Below are positions 9,342 to 18,698 of a stretch of DNA of 64,000 nt, one piece after another (position 1 is the first letter of the stretch; every line of letters begins with the position of its first letter). The translations under genes and the position numbers were made by a program. Under the pieces are notes generated by a model. That model saw only the letters and a program-made list of their open reading frames with translations, did no database searches and was not told the DNA's origin. This stretch comes from Candidatus Neomicrothrix sp. UBA881. Its GTDB lineage: Bacteria; Actinomycetota; Acidimicrobiia; Acidimicrobiales; MedAcidi-G1. Location of the stretch: positions 2,654 through 66,653 of the forward strand of contig DBFL01000061.1 in assembly GCA_002294285.1 (NCBI GenBank). The letters are read 5' to 3'.

Positions 9342-10820
9342 TCATCTTTCAATTTTCGCAAACTCCATAACGCCATCTTCAATTGGGGTGTTACGTGAAA
9401 GCATTTTCTTGTCTTTGTAGAAATCCTGGGTGTTCAACCAGGGTTCGCGGTCACCTTGTTTAGGCATCTCCGACATAGACCTTTTCATGTAACCGGAAGA
9501 AAAACCTTCTATCCAGTCTCTTTGCGGCATGTCCATATCGCTTTCTCGTAGTCGCGGAGTGGCTTTTTGTGTTCCTGTTTTTCTCATATGGTTTAAGACT
9601 CGACATGCATAGGAACTGTTTATGTCTGCCCTCAAAGTCCAAGAGGCATTTATGTAGCCGAAAGTAGAAATCAAATTAGGCACATCCGAGTATGCGAGAC
9701 CTTTGTATATCCAGGTCTGTGAAAAATCAACAGGTGTACCATCTATTTTAAAATCCACTTCACCTAATGTCACGAGGTTCAGACCTGTTGCAGTGACAAT
9801 AATGTCAGCTTCTAATTCTTCACCTGTTTCTAGCAGGATTCCATTTTGGGTGAACCGTTGAATAGTTTCGGTAACTACTGAGACTTTTCCTTTCCGAATT
9901 GATTTGAATAAATCACCATTTGGCACTAAACAAAGACGTTCATCCCAAGGGTTGTAGGAAGGCGTGAAGTGGCGTTTGATGTCAAATTCTGAACCTAAAG
10001 CCATTCGAACCCCTTCAAGAAGCTTCTCTTTTACTTTTTCAGGGTCCTTTCGGGTCATTTTATATATGTAATTTTGGCCGAAAATGTTTTTCTTTCTTGT
10101 CAGATAGTAGGCGATTCTTTCAGGAAGTATCTTTCGTAGAAAAGCAGCGAAAGGGTCATGATCAGGACGCGCTACTACATAGGTAGGTGACCTTTGGAGC
10201 ATTACTACATGACTTGCTTTTTCAGCTATTGCTGGCACCAGAGTTACCGCAGTCGCTCCTGAACCTATAACTACAACTTTTTTATCTGAATAGTCAAGCT
10301 CCTCTGGCCATTCCTGAGGGTGAACTATCTTTCCCGGATATTTTTCCATCCCTTCAAAGGAAGGGGTGTATCCGGATTTGTAGCTGTAATAACCTGAGCA
10401 CATTAGGAGAAAATTGGATGTGAAATCGGTCGTCTCTCCAGTTTCTCTATTGGTTACTTTCAACGTCCAGCGGGCTTTTTCGTTTGACCAGTCGGCTGAA
10501 GATACAAGGTGATTGAACTTTATTTTCTCTTTTATCCCGAACTCGCTTACTGTCTCTTCTAAATAGTCAAGAATGGCGGGGCCATCAGCGATTGATTTAG
10601 CTGCTTTCCATGGCTTGAAGCTAAAACCTAATGTATGCATATCACTGTCTGAGCGAATTCCCGGATAACGGAACAAATCCCAGGTTCCTCCTAAATTTGG
10701 TCTACCTTCGAGTAGCACAAAAGACCTGTCTGGACATTCTTTTTGAAGACGGTAAGCGGATCCAATACCTGAAATACCTGCACCTACGACTATGACGTCA
10801 AAAAAGTTTTCTTCTGTCAT
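9342..10820 (-). CDS. Flavin-containing (Baeyer-Villiger-type) monooxygenase
   Basis: 492 residues. FAD Rossmann motif GAGISG at 13-18 and NADPH Rossmann motif GSGATA at 186-191. Between them, residues 161-172 (YPGKIVHPQEWP) fit the Baeyer-Villiger fingerprint FxGxxxHxxxWP, with Tyr in place of the first Phe. Such enzymes insert oxygen next to a ketone using NADPH and O2 in the cytosol. Neighbouring SDR and acyl-CoA dehydrogenase genes suggest degradation of a ketone-bearing lipid or terpenoid (inference). The start is ATG 10820. Confidence 0.88.
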   Translation of the reverse strand: MTEENFFDVIVVGAGISGIGSAYRLQKECPDRSFVLLEGRPNLGGTWDLFRYPGIRSDSDMHTLGFSFKPWKAAKSIADGPAILDYLEETVSEFGIKEKIKFNHLVSSADWSNEKARWTLKVTNRETGETTDFTSNFLLMCSGYYSYKSGYTPSFEGMEKYPGKIVHPQEWPEELDYSDKKVVVIGSGATAVTLVPAIAEKASHVVMLQRSPTYVVARPDHDPFAAFLRKILPERIAYYLTRKKNIFGQNYIYKMTRKDPEKVKEKLLEGVRMALGSEFDIKRHFTPSYNPWDERLCLVPNGDLFKSIRKGKVSVVTETIQRFTQNGILLETGEELEADIIVTATGLNLVTLGEVDFKIDGTPVDFSQTWIYKGLAYSDVPNLISTFGYINASWTLRADINSSYACRVLNHMRKTGTQKATPRLRESDMDMPQRDWIEGFSSGYMKRSMSEMPKQGDREPWLNTQDFYKDKKMLSRNTPIEDGVMEFAKIER

Positions 10821-10865
10821 CTCTCTCTCAGTTGTTCTTACTAGTAGTCAGTTTAGATGCTGTAT

Positions 10866-11633
10866 TCATCTCATAATCCCACCGCCGTCAATTACTATCG
10901 ATTGTCCGTTTATCTTCATAGAAGATTGTGAGCAAAGCCAAACAACATTGTCAGCTATCTGTTCAGGTTTTATCAAGGCTGCGTCAGGAGAAATCCTCTG
11001 TAGGGTTCGTTTAGCCCGTTCCGTGAGTTCCCCATTATCTTCTTTTATCATCGGCGTGTCTACCAGACCCGGACAAATAGCATTACAACGAATTCCCAAG
11101 TGTCCATATTCTGCCGCTACTGATTTAGTTATTCCGATAACACCATGCTTTGCTGCCGTGTAGTGGGCTTGACCGGGAGCTGGCACTATCCCAGCCCCAG
11201 AGGAAGTGTTGACTATTGTTCCTCCGTAATTAGACCCAAGCATGTGCGTAATTTCATATTTCATGCATATGTAAATTGAAGTCAGGTTGGTTTCTATCAT
11301 CTGATTCCAGTCCTTCATCTCGAGCTCATGCAACTTGCTACTCGGATGATTAATACCCGCGTTGTTAAAAGCAATGTCGAGCCTTCCAATACTAGAGATA
11401 ATTTCACTTAACGCTGATTCGACTTCTTCTTCTTTAGTTACATCAGCACAATAAACTGAAAAATCAACTTTCATTCCTTCGAGAATTTTTGAAGTAGAAA
11501 TAAGTTTCTCGTTATCTACGTCAATTAGAGCAACATGTGAAATTCCTTCTTTTGCAAAAGCTTCTGCTGTTGCCTGCCCAATTCCACTCCCCGCTCCAGT
11601 GACTAAGGCGGTTTTTCCTTCGAGCATTTTCAT
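10866..11633 (-). CDS. SDR-family oxidoreductase
   Basis: 255 residues, classical short-chain dehydrogenase. Cofactor motif TGAGSGIG at 12-19, NNAG (AFNNAGINHPSS), catalytic Ser in NTSSGAG and Y-x3-K in HYTAAKHG. A C-terminal GQSIVIDGGGIMR ends the fold. NAD(P)-dependent alcohol/ketone interconversion on a small hydrophobic substrate; NAD is suggested by the Asp at the end of beta-2 (LIDVDNE). Same strand as the monooxygenase with a 45-base gap, so a ketone made here could feed that enzyme (inference). Confidence 0.88.
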   Translation of the reverse strand: MKMLEGKTALVTGAGSGIGQATAEAFAKEGISHVALIDVDNEKLISTSKILEGMKVDFSVYCADVTKEEEVESALSEIISSIGRLDIAFNNAGINHPSSKLHELEMKDWNQMIETNLTSIYICMKYEITHMLGSNYGGTIVNTSSGAGIVPAPGQAHYTAAKHGVIGITKSVAAEYGHLGIRCNAICPGLVDTPMIKEDNGELTERAKRTLQRISPDAALIKPEQIADNVVWLCSQSSMKINGQSIVIDGGGIMR

Positions 11634-11751
11634 TCATTTCCCTTTCTCGTTTAACAATCCGGGATCTCTGAATCATTTTTGCATTGAAATATGTAGGATG
11701 CGAATCGACAGAAAACACCTTTTTATACCAACGGATTTTAATGGAGGATTT

Positions 11752-12852
11752 ATGACAGTCTCGTCTTGGGATGACTATCCGGTTCACCAGTCGGCTCATT
11801 TCATCTCTCATCCTGCTACAAGTGACAGAAATTTCTATGATCGTTACTATTTCAATCTTCATTCGTGTTCTAATGAGCTGTTCGCGATCTTCGGACTTGG
11901 TCAGTATCCCAATCTGGGTGTAACAGATGCATTTATAGATGTACGACACAAAGAGAAGCAGCACATTGTCAGATCTTCGACTGAGCTCCTTGATCGTTCT
12001 GAAATAAAAGTTGGTCCTATATCTATAGAGGTGATTGAACCTCTTGAAAAGTTACGAGTACGATGTGAACCCAGTGACCACTCAGTTTCAATGGATGTAA
12101 CCTGGGAAGCTTCTATGCGCGCACACGCTGAACCCAATCAGTACATAAGAAACAAAGGACGAGTCGTCTTCGACACACAGCGTTTTGCTCAAAATGGCAG
12201 ATGGACCGGCGAAATAACAGTCGATGGGCAAAGGTACGAAGTTTCTTCTGACACTTGGTGGGGAGCACGTGATCGCTCTTGGGGAATCCGACCAGTAGGT
12301 GAACCAGAAGGTGACGGCATACGTCAGGGTACGAATGTGATGAGCGGGATGTGGAATTACTTTCCCATGCAGTTCGAAGACCATTCGATTCTCTACATGT
12401 GCCACGAACAAGAAGATGGAACTCGGCTTCTGGAAGAAGCTGTACGAATTTGGCACGATAGCAATGAGACTGAATGGCTTGGACGACCTGAGTGGGAACA
12501 CGAGATGATCTCAGGTACACGTTTACTTGAAAGATCAAAAATTTCTTTTAATGAGGCTCCCGGATCTTCTTTCGAGATTGAATGTGAATCTCTTTTACCA
12601 AACTGGGTTTCGATCGGAACCGGCTATGGCATTGATTCAGACTGGCGACACGGAATGCACCAAGGCAAAGACGTGGTACAAGGTTTAATACTTGATGTTG
12701 ATGAAATAAAAGGTCTAGCTCAATACGGCATCGTAGACCACGTTGGACGCTTTTCATACGAAGGAAACGTTGGATATGGTCTTTATGAACATGGTTTTTT
12801 CGGACCTTTTATGCCCATGGGGTTAGAAGATAGGGGCTCTTTAGCTCCTTAA
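11752..12852 (+). CDS. Conserved hypothetical protein, Trp-rich beta-type
   Basis: 366 residues from ATG 11752, chosen because GGAGG (11744-11748) lies just before it; the frame is open further upstream but that stretch is compositionally odd and runs into the divergent SDR start. No signal peptide or membrane segment. Noticeable blocks: VSSDTWWGARDRSWGIRPVG at about 165-185, then MSGMWNYFPMQFEDHSILYM. Beta-strand-rich with many Trp/Arg. It resembles large actinobacterial families that I cannot name with certainty; a CrtC/AttH-like lipocalin fold is a guess. Its location in the catabolic island suggests a role in lipid or steroid handling. Confidence 0.75.
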   Translation: MTVSSWDDYPVHQSAHFISHPATSDRNFYDRYYFNLHSCSNELFAIFGLGQYPNLGVTDAFIDVRHKEKQHIVRSSTELLDRSEIKVGPISIEVIEPLEKLRVRCEPSDHSVSMDVTWEASMRAHAEPNQYIRNKGRVVFDTQRFAQNGRWTGEITVDGQRYEVSSDTWWGARDRSWGIRPVGEPEGDGIRQGTNVMSGMWNYFPMQFEDHSILYMCHEQEDGTRLLEEAVRIWHDSNETEWLGRPEWEHEMISGTRLLERSKISFNEAPGSSFEIECESLLPNWVSIGTGYGIDSDWRHGMHQGKDVVQGLILDVDEIKGLAQYGIVDHVGRFSYEGNVGYGLYEHGFFGPFMPMGLEDRGSLAP

Positions 12853-12918
12853 TGGGGAAAGTCAAATACTTTTGCCCAGCAATTGCACTTGAGGGGCAAG
12901 TGGAACTATTTTCATTCA

Positions 12919-14148
12919 ATGCCTGAAGACACCAAAATAGCCGATATTTCAACTGAGGATGAACAGTCTTTCAGAGAGAAGGTATTAGATTTTCTTGAGA
13001 AAAACTGTGATCGAGTCGGTGAATCCGAATCAAGTTTGGAAGATGACCCTGAGCGCGTTGCTGAATGCAGAAACTTTCAACAAAAACTGTTTGATGGAGG
13101 ATTAGCGGCCCTAAGTTACTCAGAGAAATTTGGTGGTGCTGGACTAACCAAGAAGCATCAAGAGATTTTCGATCAAGTTGCTAGGGACTGGCGGCTCCCC
13201 AATGGGCCTTTGTACATATCACATGGCATGTGTCTACCCATGTTGGATCAGTACGGAACAGAAGACCAGAAAAACACCTACATGCAAGATTGCATTTCTG
13301 GAAAGACAATATGGTGTCAGTTGTTCTCTGAACCAGGTGCCGGCTCAGATGTTGCCGGTCTGTCAACGCGAGCAAACCAAGATGGAGATGAATGGGTTAT
13401 TTCAGGGCAAAAAGTTTGGACCTCTGGTGCTCACTATGCCGATTTAGGTCTGGTTGTCGCTAGAACAGATCCTTCTCTACCGAAACATCAAGGACTTTCT
13501 ATGTTCATAGTCGATTTAACTGACCCAAGCGTAGAAGTTAGACCGTTACGTCAAATTTCTGGAGGAAGTGGCTTCAACGAGGTGTTTTTCAATGAAACTA
13601 GAATCCCCTTGGATCATCTGCTTGGTGATCTTAATCAAGGTTGGAATCTGGCGGTTTCAATGCTTATGTTTGAGCGTGTTTCAATAGGAGCAGGCGGTGG
13701 CTCTTTAACTGCTGATCGGAGTCCGGCTCTGATCGAATTAGCGAGAAATATGAATAAAAACTCCGATCCTAATATCAGGCAAATACTCTCTGATCTTTGG
13801 ATTCGCGAGAAAATCCGACGATTCATCGGACAGCGTGTTCGTGACTCTGTTGCAGCGGGACGTATTCCTGGGCCTGAAGGTTCAATTGCTAAACTAAACG
13901 GCTCTATTCTGGCACGTGTTTTCAGAGACGCCTCAATGCAAATAGTCGGTACTGCCGGTCAGGCTTGGGAAATCGAAGATGAGGATGCTGAAAAGTGGGC
14001 TGTTGGATGCCTGGCTGCTTCAGGAGTAAGCATTGCAGGAGGAACAGATGAAGTGCAACGAAATATTATTGGAGAAAGAGTCCTTGGCCTGCCGAAAGAA
14101 CCGGACCCATTCAAGGGTGCTTCTTGGGATTCTGTCCCGCGAAATTGA
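12919..14148 (+). CDS. Acyl-CoA dehydrogenase family protein
   Basis: 409 residues if started at ATG 12919; an in-frame TTG at 12883 would add 12 residues and neither start has a clear Shine-Dalgarno. FAD/acyl-CoA regions are intact: LFSEPGAGSDVAGLSTRA, QKVWTSGAHYADLGLVVART, and AGGTDEVQRNIIGERVLGLP. The position that holds the catalytic Glu in medium-chain enzymes (before G-T near the C-terminus) is Gly; the Glu in MLMFERVSIG occupies the alternative site used by long-chain and isovaleryl-type enzymes. First of three consecutive acyl-CoA dehydrogenases. Confidence 0.9.
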   Translation: MPEDTKIADISTEDEQSFREKVLDFLEKNCDRVGESESSLEDDPERVAECRNFQQKLFDGGLAALSYSEKFGGAGLTKKHQEIFDQVARDWRLPNGPLYISHGMCLPMLDQYGTEDQKNTYMQDCISGKTIWCQLFSEPGAGSDVAGLSTRANQDGDEWVISGQKVWTSGAHYADLGLVVARTDPSLPKHQGLSMFIVDLTDPSVEVRPLRQISGGSGFNEVFFNETRIPLDHLLGDLNQGWNLAVSMLMFERVSIGAGGGSLTADRSPALIELARNMNKNSDPNIRQILSDLWIREKIRRFIGQRVRDSVAAGRIPGPEGSIAKLNGSILARVFRDASMQIVGTAGQAWEIEDEDAEKWAVGCLAASGVSIAGGTDEVQRNIIGERVLGLPKEPDPFKGASWDSVPRN

Positions 14149-14191
14149 CTTTTCATTGCATACTTAAGTGCGATCAATTTGAAAGGTCCGC

Positions 14192-15376
14192 ATGTTTATT
14201 GACTTAACTGAAGAACAAGAGTCCCTTCGCAAAGAGCTCGAGTCCTATTTCAATGACTTGATGACGCCAGAAGTACGAGAGCAGGTCAAAAGCGCTGATT
14301 TCGCTGAGAACAAACCTTACAAAGAACTAATTAAAAAGATAGGCAAAGATGGTTGGCTCGGTGTCGGCTGGCCTGTTGAGCATGGCGGCAAAGGCTTTAC
14401 TCCTATTGAGCAATATATTTTTTTCAACGAGTCGCAAGCTGCATGGTGTCCTATACCTTTTCTCACAACCAACACAGTTGGCCCCACCATCAGAGAGTTT
14501 GGCACTGATGAACAAAAAGATTTTTTCCTAAAAAAGGTTCTTGCAGGGGAAGTTCATTTCTCGATTGGATACTCAGAGCCGGAAGCTGGAACTGATCTTG
14601 CATCTTTGAAAACGAGAGCTGTCAGAGATGGGGATGACTGGGTTATCAATGGTCAAAAGTTGTATACAAGTCTGGCTTACAACGCAGATTACATCTGGCT
14701 TGCTGCTCGAACTGATACAGAAGCTCCGGGACATAAAGGAATAACTCTTTTCATCGTTGATACTAAGGATCCTGGATTCTCTATACAGCCCTTTGAAACT
14801 TTCGGAGCTGCCGATACAACTGCGACATTTTATGACGAAGTGAGGGTTCCAGACAGTATGCGAATCGGAGAGGTGAATGGAGGTTGGAATCTGATTACCA
14901 GCCAACTCAACCATGAGAGGGTTTCTTTATTCGCAGCGGGACGCATGGTGAGACTGGTCAGAGATGCCGTGGAGTGGGCTACAAACAATATTTTGCCTGA
15001 TGGCAGAAGAGTGATAGACCAGGAATGGGTTCAAGTGAAACTTGCGGAATGTCGTTCTCTCGTTCGATATCTTGATCTTCTAAATTGGGAAGTTGCCTAT
15101 GCCAATACGAATGGAAAAATGAGCCCTGCCGATGCATCTGCAATCAAGGTTCACGGTTCCGAATCTATGCATCGTATTTACACTCAGTTGACTGAAGTAA
15201 TCGGTGCAACTGGCCATCTGATAGAAGGTGACTCGGGATCTGATCTGGCATCACAAATAGAGAATGGTTATCGCTCGGTCTGGGTTTTGACTTTTGGTGG
15301 TGGAACGAATGAAATTCAAAGAGACATTATTGGTATGGCTGGACTTGGGTTACCACGAGAGAAACGGCGTAGGTGA
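14192..15376 (+). CDS. Acyl-CoA dehydrogenase, probable catalytic (alpha) subunit
   Basis: 394 residues. AAAGG precedes ATG 14192 by six bases. Complete FAD/substrate architecture: YSEPEAGTDLASLKTRAV, NGQKLYTSLAYNADYIWLA, and GGGTNEIQRDIIGMAGLGLP. As in FadE26/28-like enzymes, the canonical C-terminal Glu is replaced by Gly and the candidate base is the Glu in QLNHERVSLF. The next gene starts 9 bases after its stop and lacks either Glu, suggesting an alpha2-beta2 heterotetramer of the kind known from actinobacterial steroid side-chain oxidation. The substrate is inferred, not shown. Confidence 0.9.
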   Translation: MFIDLTEEQESLRKELESYFNDLMTPEVREQVKSADFAENKPYKELIKKIGKDGWLGVGWPVEHGGKGFTPIEQYIFFNESQAAWCPIPFLTTNTVGPTIREFGTDEQKDFFLKKVLAGEVHFSIGYSEPEAGTDLASLKTRAVRDGDDWVINGQKLYTSLAYNADYIWLAARTDTEAPGHKGITLFIVDTKDPGFSIQPFETFGAADTTATFYDEVRVPDSMRIGEVNGGWNLITSQLNHERVSLFAAGRMVRLVRDAVEWATNNILPDGRRVIDQEWVQVKLAECRSLVRYLDLLNWEVAYANTNGKMSPADASAIKVHGSESMHRIYTQLTEVIGATGHLIEGDSGSDLASQIENGYRSVWVLTFGGGTNEIQRDIIGMAGLGLPREKRRR

Positions 15377-15385
15377 GGTTTATTT

Positions 15386-16465
15386 ATGAATTTTGACCTT
15401 TCTGAAGAACACAACGAAATTACTGATTTGGCTACAAAAATCCTAGATGATCATGTCACGATGGAAAATTTGAAAGAGGTAGAAGTATCCGGGGATTGGT
15501 TCGATCGTCCACTGTGGGAAAAGTTTGTTTCATCTGGACTTATCGGTGCAACTTTAAATGAAGATGTAGGAGGCGCTGGTTTAGACTTTCTCGCTCTAGT
15601 TTGCATACTACGCGCGCAAGGTCAATATGTGGCCCCGATTCCCCTTCTTCCTAACCTAGTATCTGCAATTACAGTCGATAAGTTTGGCTCTGAGGAACAA
15701 AGGAATTCATTACTGCCAGAAGTTGTAAATGGTTCCAAGCTTTTAACTTTTGCTTCTCAAGAATTTCTAAATGACAAGTTTATGGAACCCGCTGTTTCCT
15801 TTGAAAATGGTCTTGTAAATGGAAAGAAAACGGTCGTTGAACACGCTAACCATGCAGATTTTGTTTTAGTAACAGTATCGACAAACGATGGGCCGGCTAT
15901 TTGCATTGTGGACCTTAAGGATGCCGGCATAAGCATGGATCCAACTAATTCAACTCGTGGTCAACAACTCTGGGAAATATCTTTTGCTGACACACCTGCC
16001 GAAAAACTTGCTGGACTTGAAGGCCTTTTATGGTTTTTTCAAGTTTCACTCATAGCTCTTTGTGCCACGCAGCTTGGAGTAACTGAGACAGCTCTCAAAA
16101 TGACCGCTTCTTATACTAGTGAAAGGCAACAGTTCGGTAGACCCTTAGCTACTTTTCAAGCTGTCACTCAACGCCTTGCTGATCAGTTTATAAATGTTGG
16201 AGGGATCCGACTTACAACCTTTTCTGCAGCTTGGCGTCTAGGTGCTGGTCTTGATGCTCTCGAAGATACCTATATTTCAAAGTGGTGGGCTTCGGAACGT
16301 GCTACAGAAATTGCCCATGCAACTCAGCATTGCCATGGAGGTATGGGAGTTTCGACAGACTATCCACTTCATAGATACACGCTGTGGAATAAACATATTA
16401 CGACGTCATTAGGAGCAGGGACTCAAATGCTGCGTTCTCTGGGGCTTCTTTTGGCCTCTAAGTAG
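15386..16465 (+). CDS. Acyl-CoA dehydrogenase, probable non-catalytic (beta) subunit
   Basis: 359 residues, shorter than the two preceding homologues. It keeps the fold (LWEKFVSSGLIGATLNEDVG, TSERQQFGRPLATFQAVTQR, QHCHGGMGVSTDYPLHRY) but the region that should hold a catalytic Glu reads SLIALCATQLG, and the C-terminal E-G-T motif is absent. In heteromeric FadE complexes the partner subunit has exactly such losses while still helping to bind FAD or build the interface. It begins 9 bases after the alpha gene and ends 4 bases before mtr, so translation is likely coupled. Confidence 0.87.
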   Translation: MNFDLSEEHNEITDLATKILDDHVTMENLKEVEVSGDWFDRPLWEKFVSSGLIGATLNEDVGGAGLDFLALVCILRAQGQYVAPIPLLPNLVSAITVDKFGSEEQRNSLLPEVVNGSKLLTFASQEFLNDKFMEPAVSFENGLVNGKKTVVEHANHADFVLVTVSTNDGPAICIVDLKDAGISMDPTNSTRGQQLWEISFADTPAEKLAGLEGLLWFFQVSLIALCATQLGVTETALKMTASYTSERQQFGRPLATFQAVTQRLADQFINVGGIRLTTFSAAWRLGAGLDALEDTYISKWWASERATEIAHATQHCHGGMGVSTDYPLHRYTLWNKHITTSLGAGTQMLRSLGLLLASK

Positions 16466-16469
16466 TTAG

Positions 16470-17822
16470 ATGCCCCATCACGATCTTTTAATAATCGGTG
16501 CCGGCTCCGGTAACACGATAATTGGCCCAGAGCACGATCATCTTGACATTGCAATCGCCGAGCCTGCTGAATTCGGTGGAACTTGCATGAACCGTGGATG
16601 CATACCTTCGAAAATGCTTATTTACGCAGCGGATCTGGCACTTAATGCTGAAAATGCAAGGGAGCTTGGCGTAAATTCTTCATTATCAAATGTCGATTGG
16701 ACGGGAATCCAAGAACGGATTTTCGGACGGATCGACCCAATTGCGGAAGCGGGTCTTCAGTACAGAAAAAGCCTCGAAAATGTAACCGTTTACCGTGATA
16801 AGGCTAATTTCCTTTCAGATAAAACTCTTGGCATATCAGGAAATGAAGTCACGGCTGATCAGATAGTTATTTCGGCAGGGGCCAATCCAGTTGTTCCAGA
16901 GTTCAAAGGGTTGAGTGACACACCTTTTCATACTTCCGATTCGATTATGAGAATAACTTCTTTACCTAAGCGACTAGTGATCATAGGTGGTGGGTTTATC
17001 GCTATAGAGATGGCTCATATTTTTGGAGCTTTCGGTTCTGAAGTGATAATTATCTTGAGAGGTGAAGAGTTTCTCAGCGAAGCTGACTGTTCTATCAGGG
17101 AAAGAATCACCGAGATTTATTCGGACAGGTTTACTGTTTACTTTTCTGAAGAGATCGAGCATGTTTCATACAACGAAGAATTCGTTATTGAACTTAAAAA
17201 AGGCGGAACTCTTGCAGCTGATCAGCTTTTAATAGCGACAGGTCGAGCTCCTAATACTGAATTTCTTGATCCTCAAAAAGGCGGTATTGAATGTGACAAC
17301 GACGGCTACGTATTAACTGATGAATATTTGCGCACTTCCTCAGAAGGGGTTTGGGCTTTAGGTGATGTCACAAATCCTCTTCAACTTAAGCACACTGCAA
17401 ACGCGGAAGCGAGAGTTGTAGCGCATAATCTCTTGAACAGCGACAATTTGATTAAAATCGACCGATCTGTTATCCCTAAGGCGGTTTTCGGTAATCCTCA
17501 AATAGCTACTGTGGGCTTCACTGAAGATGAGTTGTTGCAGAAAAATATTCCATACTCAAAATCCATACGGAGTTACTCGGACACCGCGTTCGGATGGGCA
17601 ATGGAAGATGAGCAGGGATTTGTTAAATTATTGACCGACCCTAGCAGCCAACTTCTTTTGGGTGCACACATCATTGGTTATCAGGCCTCCATTCTCATAC
17701 AGCAATTAGTTACAGCAATGAGCGTCTCGATTACAGTTGAAGAATTGGCGAAAAATCAGCTTTATATCCACCCCGCTCTTACTGAGGTAGTCGAACAAGC
17801 ATTGCTTGGTTTTGAGGAATAA
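16470..17822 (+). CDS. mtr: Mycothione reductase
   Basis: 450-residue pyridine-nucleotide-disulfide oxidoreductase. It opens with DLLIIGAGSGNTIIG, the G-S-G-N signature of mycothione reductases, followed by the redox disulfide in GGTCMNRGCIPSKM (Cys39 and Cys44). NAD(P)H site GGGFIAIEMAHIFG; C-terminal dimer domain with HPALTEVVEQALL supplying the His/Glu pair. The enzyme reduces mycothiol disulfide with NADPH. Mycothiol is confined to Actinomycetota, which makes this a strong taxonomic marker. Co-directional and nearly contiguous with the acyl-CoA dehydrogenases and the downstream SDR. A dihydrolipoamide dehydrogenase is less likely given the N-terminus. Confidence 0.87.
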   Translation: MPHHDLLIIGAGSGNTIIGPEHDHLDIAIAEPAEFGGTCMNRGCIPSKMLIYAADLALNAENARELGVNSSLSNVDWTGIQERIFGRIDPIAEAGLQYRKSLENVTVYRDKANFLSDKTLGISGNEVTADQIVISAGANPVVPEFKGLSDTPFHTSDSIMRITSLPKRLVIIGGGFIAIEMAHIFGAFGSEVIIILRGEEFLSEADCSIRERITEIYSDRFTVYFSEEIEHVSYNEEFVIELKKGGTLAADQLLIATGRAPNTEFLDPQKGGIECDNDGYVLTDEYLRTSSEGVWALGDVTNPLQLKHTANAEARVVAHNLLNSDNLIKIDRSVIPKAVFGNPQIATVGFTEDELLQKNIPYSKSIRSYSDTAFGWAMEDEQGFVKLLTDPSSQLLLGAHIIGYQASILIQQLVTAMSVSITVEELAKNQLYIHPALTEVVEQALLGFEE

Positions 17823-17837
17823 TCTGACTGGAGAGAA

Positions 17838-18698
17838 ATGAAAAATTTAACTGGAAAAACAGCTCTAATTACCGGCGGGGCCTCTGGTATAGGTCTCGCA
17901 ATAGGTCGACGTTTAGCGGAATCTGGAATGAAAATTGCACTCGCTGATATTGAAACCCCAATTCTAGAAGAAGCAGTGTCCGAGTTGAAAGAACTCAATT
18001 ATGAAGCAATTGGAATTCAATGCGACGTGAGCGATCTGGATTCTATGAAAGGTATGAAAAGTCAAATTGCCGAGACTTTTGGAAATCCTGAATTGATTTG
18101 CCTTAATGCAGGTGTTGGATTCGGAGCTTCTATATCTGAAGCGACAATTGGTGACTGGGAGTGGGTAATCGGAGTCAACTTGTGGGGAATTATAAACGGT
18201 TTGAATCTTTTCCTTCCTGCCTTACGTGAAATGGATGAAGGACATGTGGTTATTACGGCATCAATCGCTGGGCATGTATCGATACCTAACCTTGGTCCGT
18301 ACAACGCGACAAAATTTGCTGCGGTTACAATCGCTGAGACACTGCACCATGAACTAAGGGCTGACAATTCTGCTGTTGGGGTAAGCTGCCTTTGTCCGGG
18401 ATTTGTAGCAACAAACATTTTTAACTCGGAGAGGAACCGACCTGAAAATTTTGTTAAAGATTCCTCATTTGATCTATCTGACGCTGATCTTCTTCAAAGA
18501 GAGGCATTTATGGAATGGATCAACGCTAACGCCAAGCAACCGTCTGAGGTAGCTGAACTTGTATACGAAGCGATTTCAAATGACAAGTTCTGGATTTTTA
18601 CTGATGATCAACACATAGGTGCAGTTAATTCCCGACATTCTTCAATAATTACTGGCGACGAACTGCCTGAACCCTCAGCCCTTGTAACAGATCTTTAA
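17838..18698 (+). CDS. SDR-family oxidoreductase
   Basis: 286 residues, classical SDR with TGGASGIG near the N-terminus, CLNAGVGFG, catalytic Ser in VITASIAGH and Y-x3-K in GPYNATKFA. Aspartate at the end of beta-2 (LADIETP) favours NAD. GGAGAG sits six bases before ATG 17838. A 40-residue C-terminal extension beyond the core (WINANAKQPSEVAELVYEAI) resembles other actinobacterial lipid SDRs. Its stop overlaps the stop of the convergent acyl-CoA ligase by 4 bases. Confidence 0.87.
   Translation: MKNLTGKTALITGGASGIGLAIGRRLAESGMKIALADIETPILEEAVSELKELNYEAIGIQCDVSDLDSMKGMKSQIAETFGNPELICLNAGVGFGASISEATIGDWEWVIGVNLWGIINGLNLFLPALREMDEGHVVITASIAGHVSIPNLGPYNATKFAAVTIAETLHHELRADNSAVGVSCLCPGFVATNIFNSERNRPENFVKDSSFDLSDADLLQREAFMEWINANAKQPSEVAELVYEAISNDKFWIFTDDQHIGAVNSRHSSIITGDELPEPSALVTDL

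Noticed and set aside
12088-12538. Open frames antisense to the Trp-rich gene
   Set aside because: Cys/Ser/Arg-heavy composition, no ribosome binding site, and the plus-strand gene has a strong one; they are shadows of its codon use.
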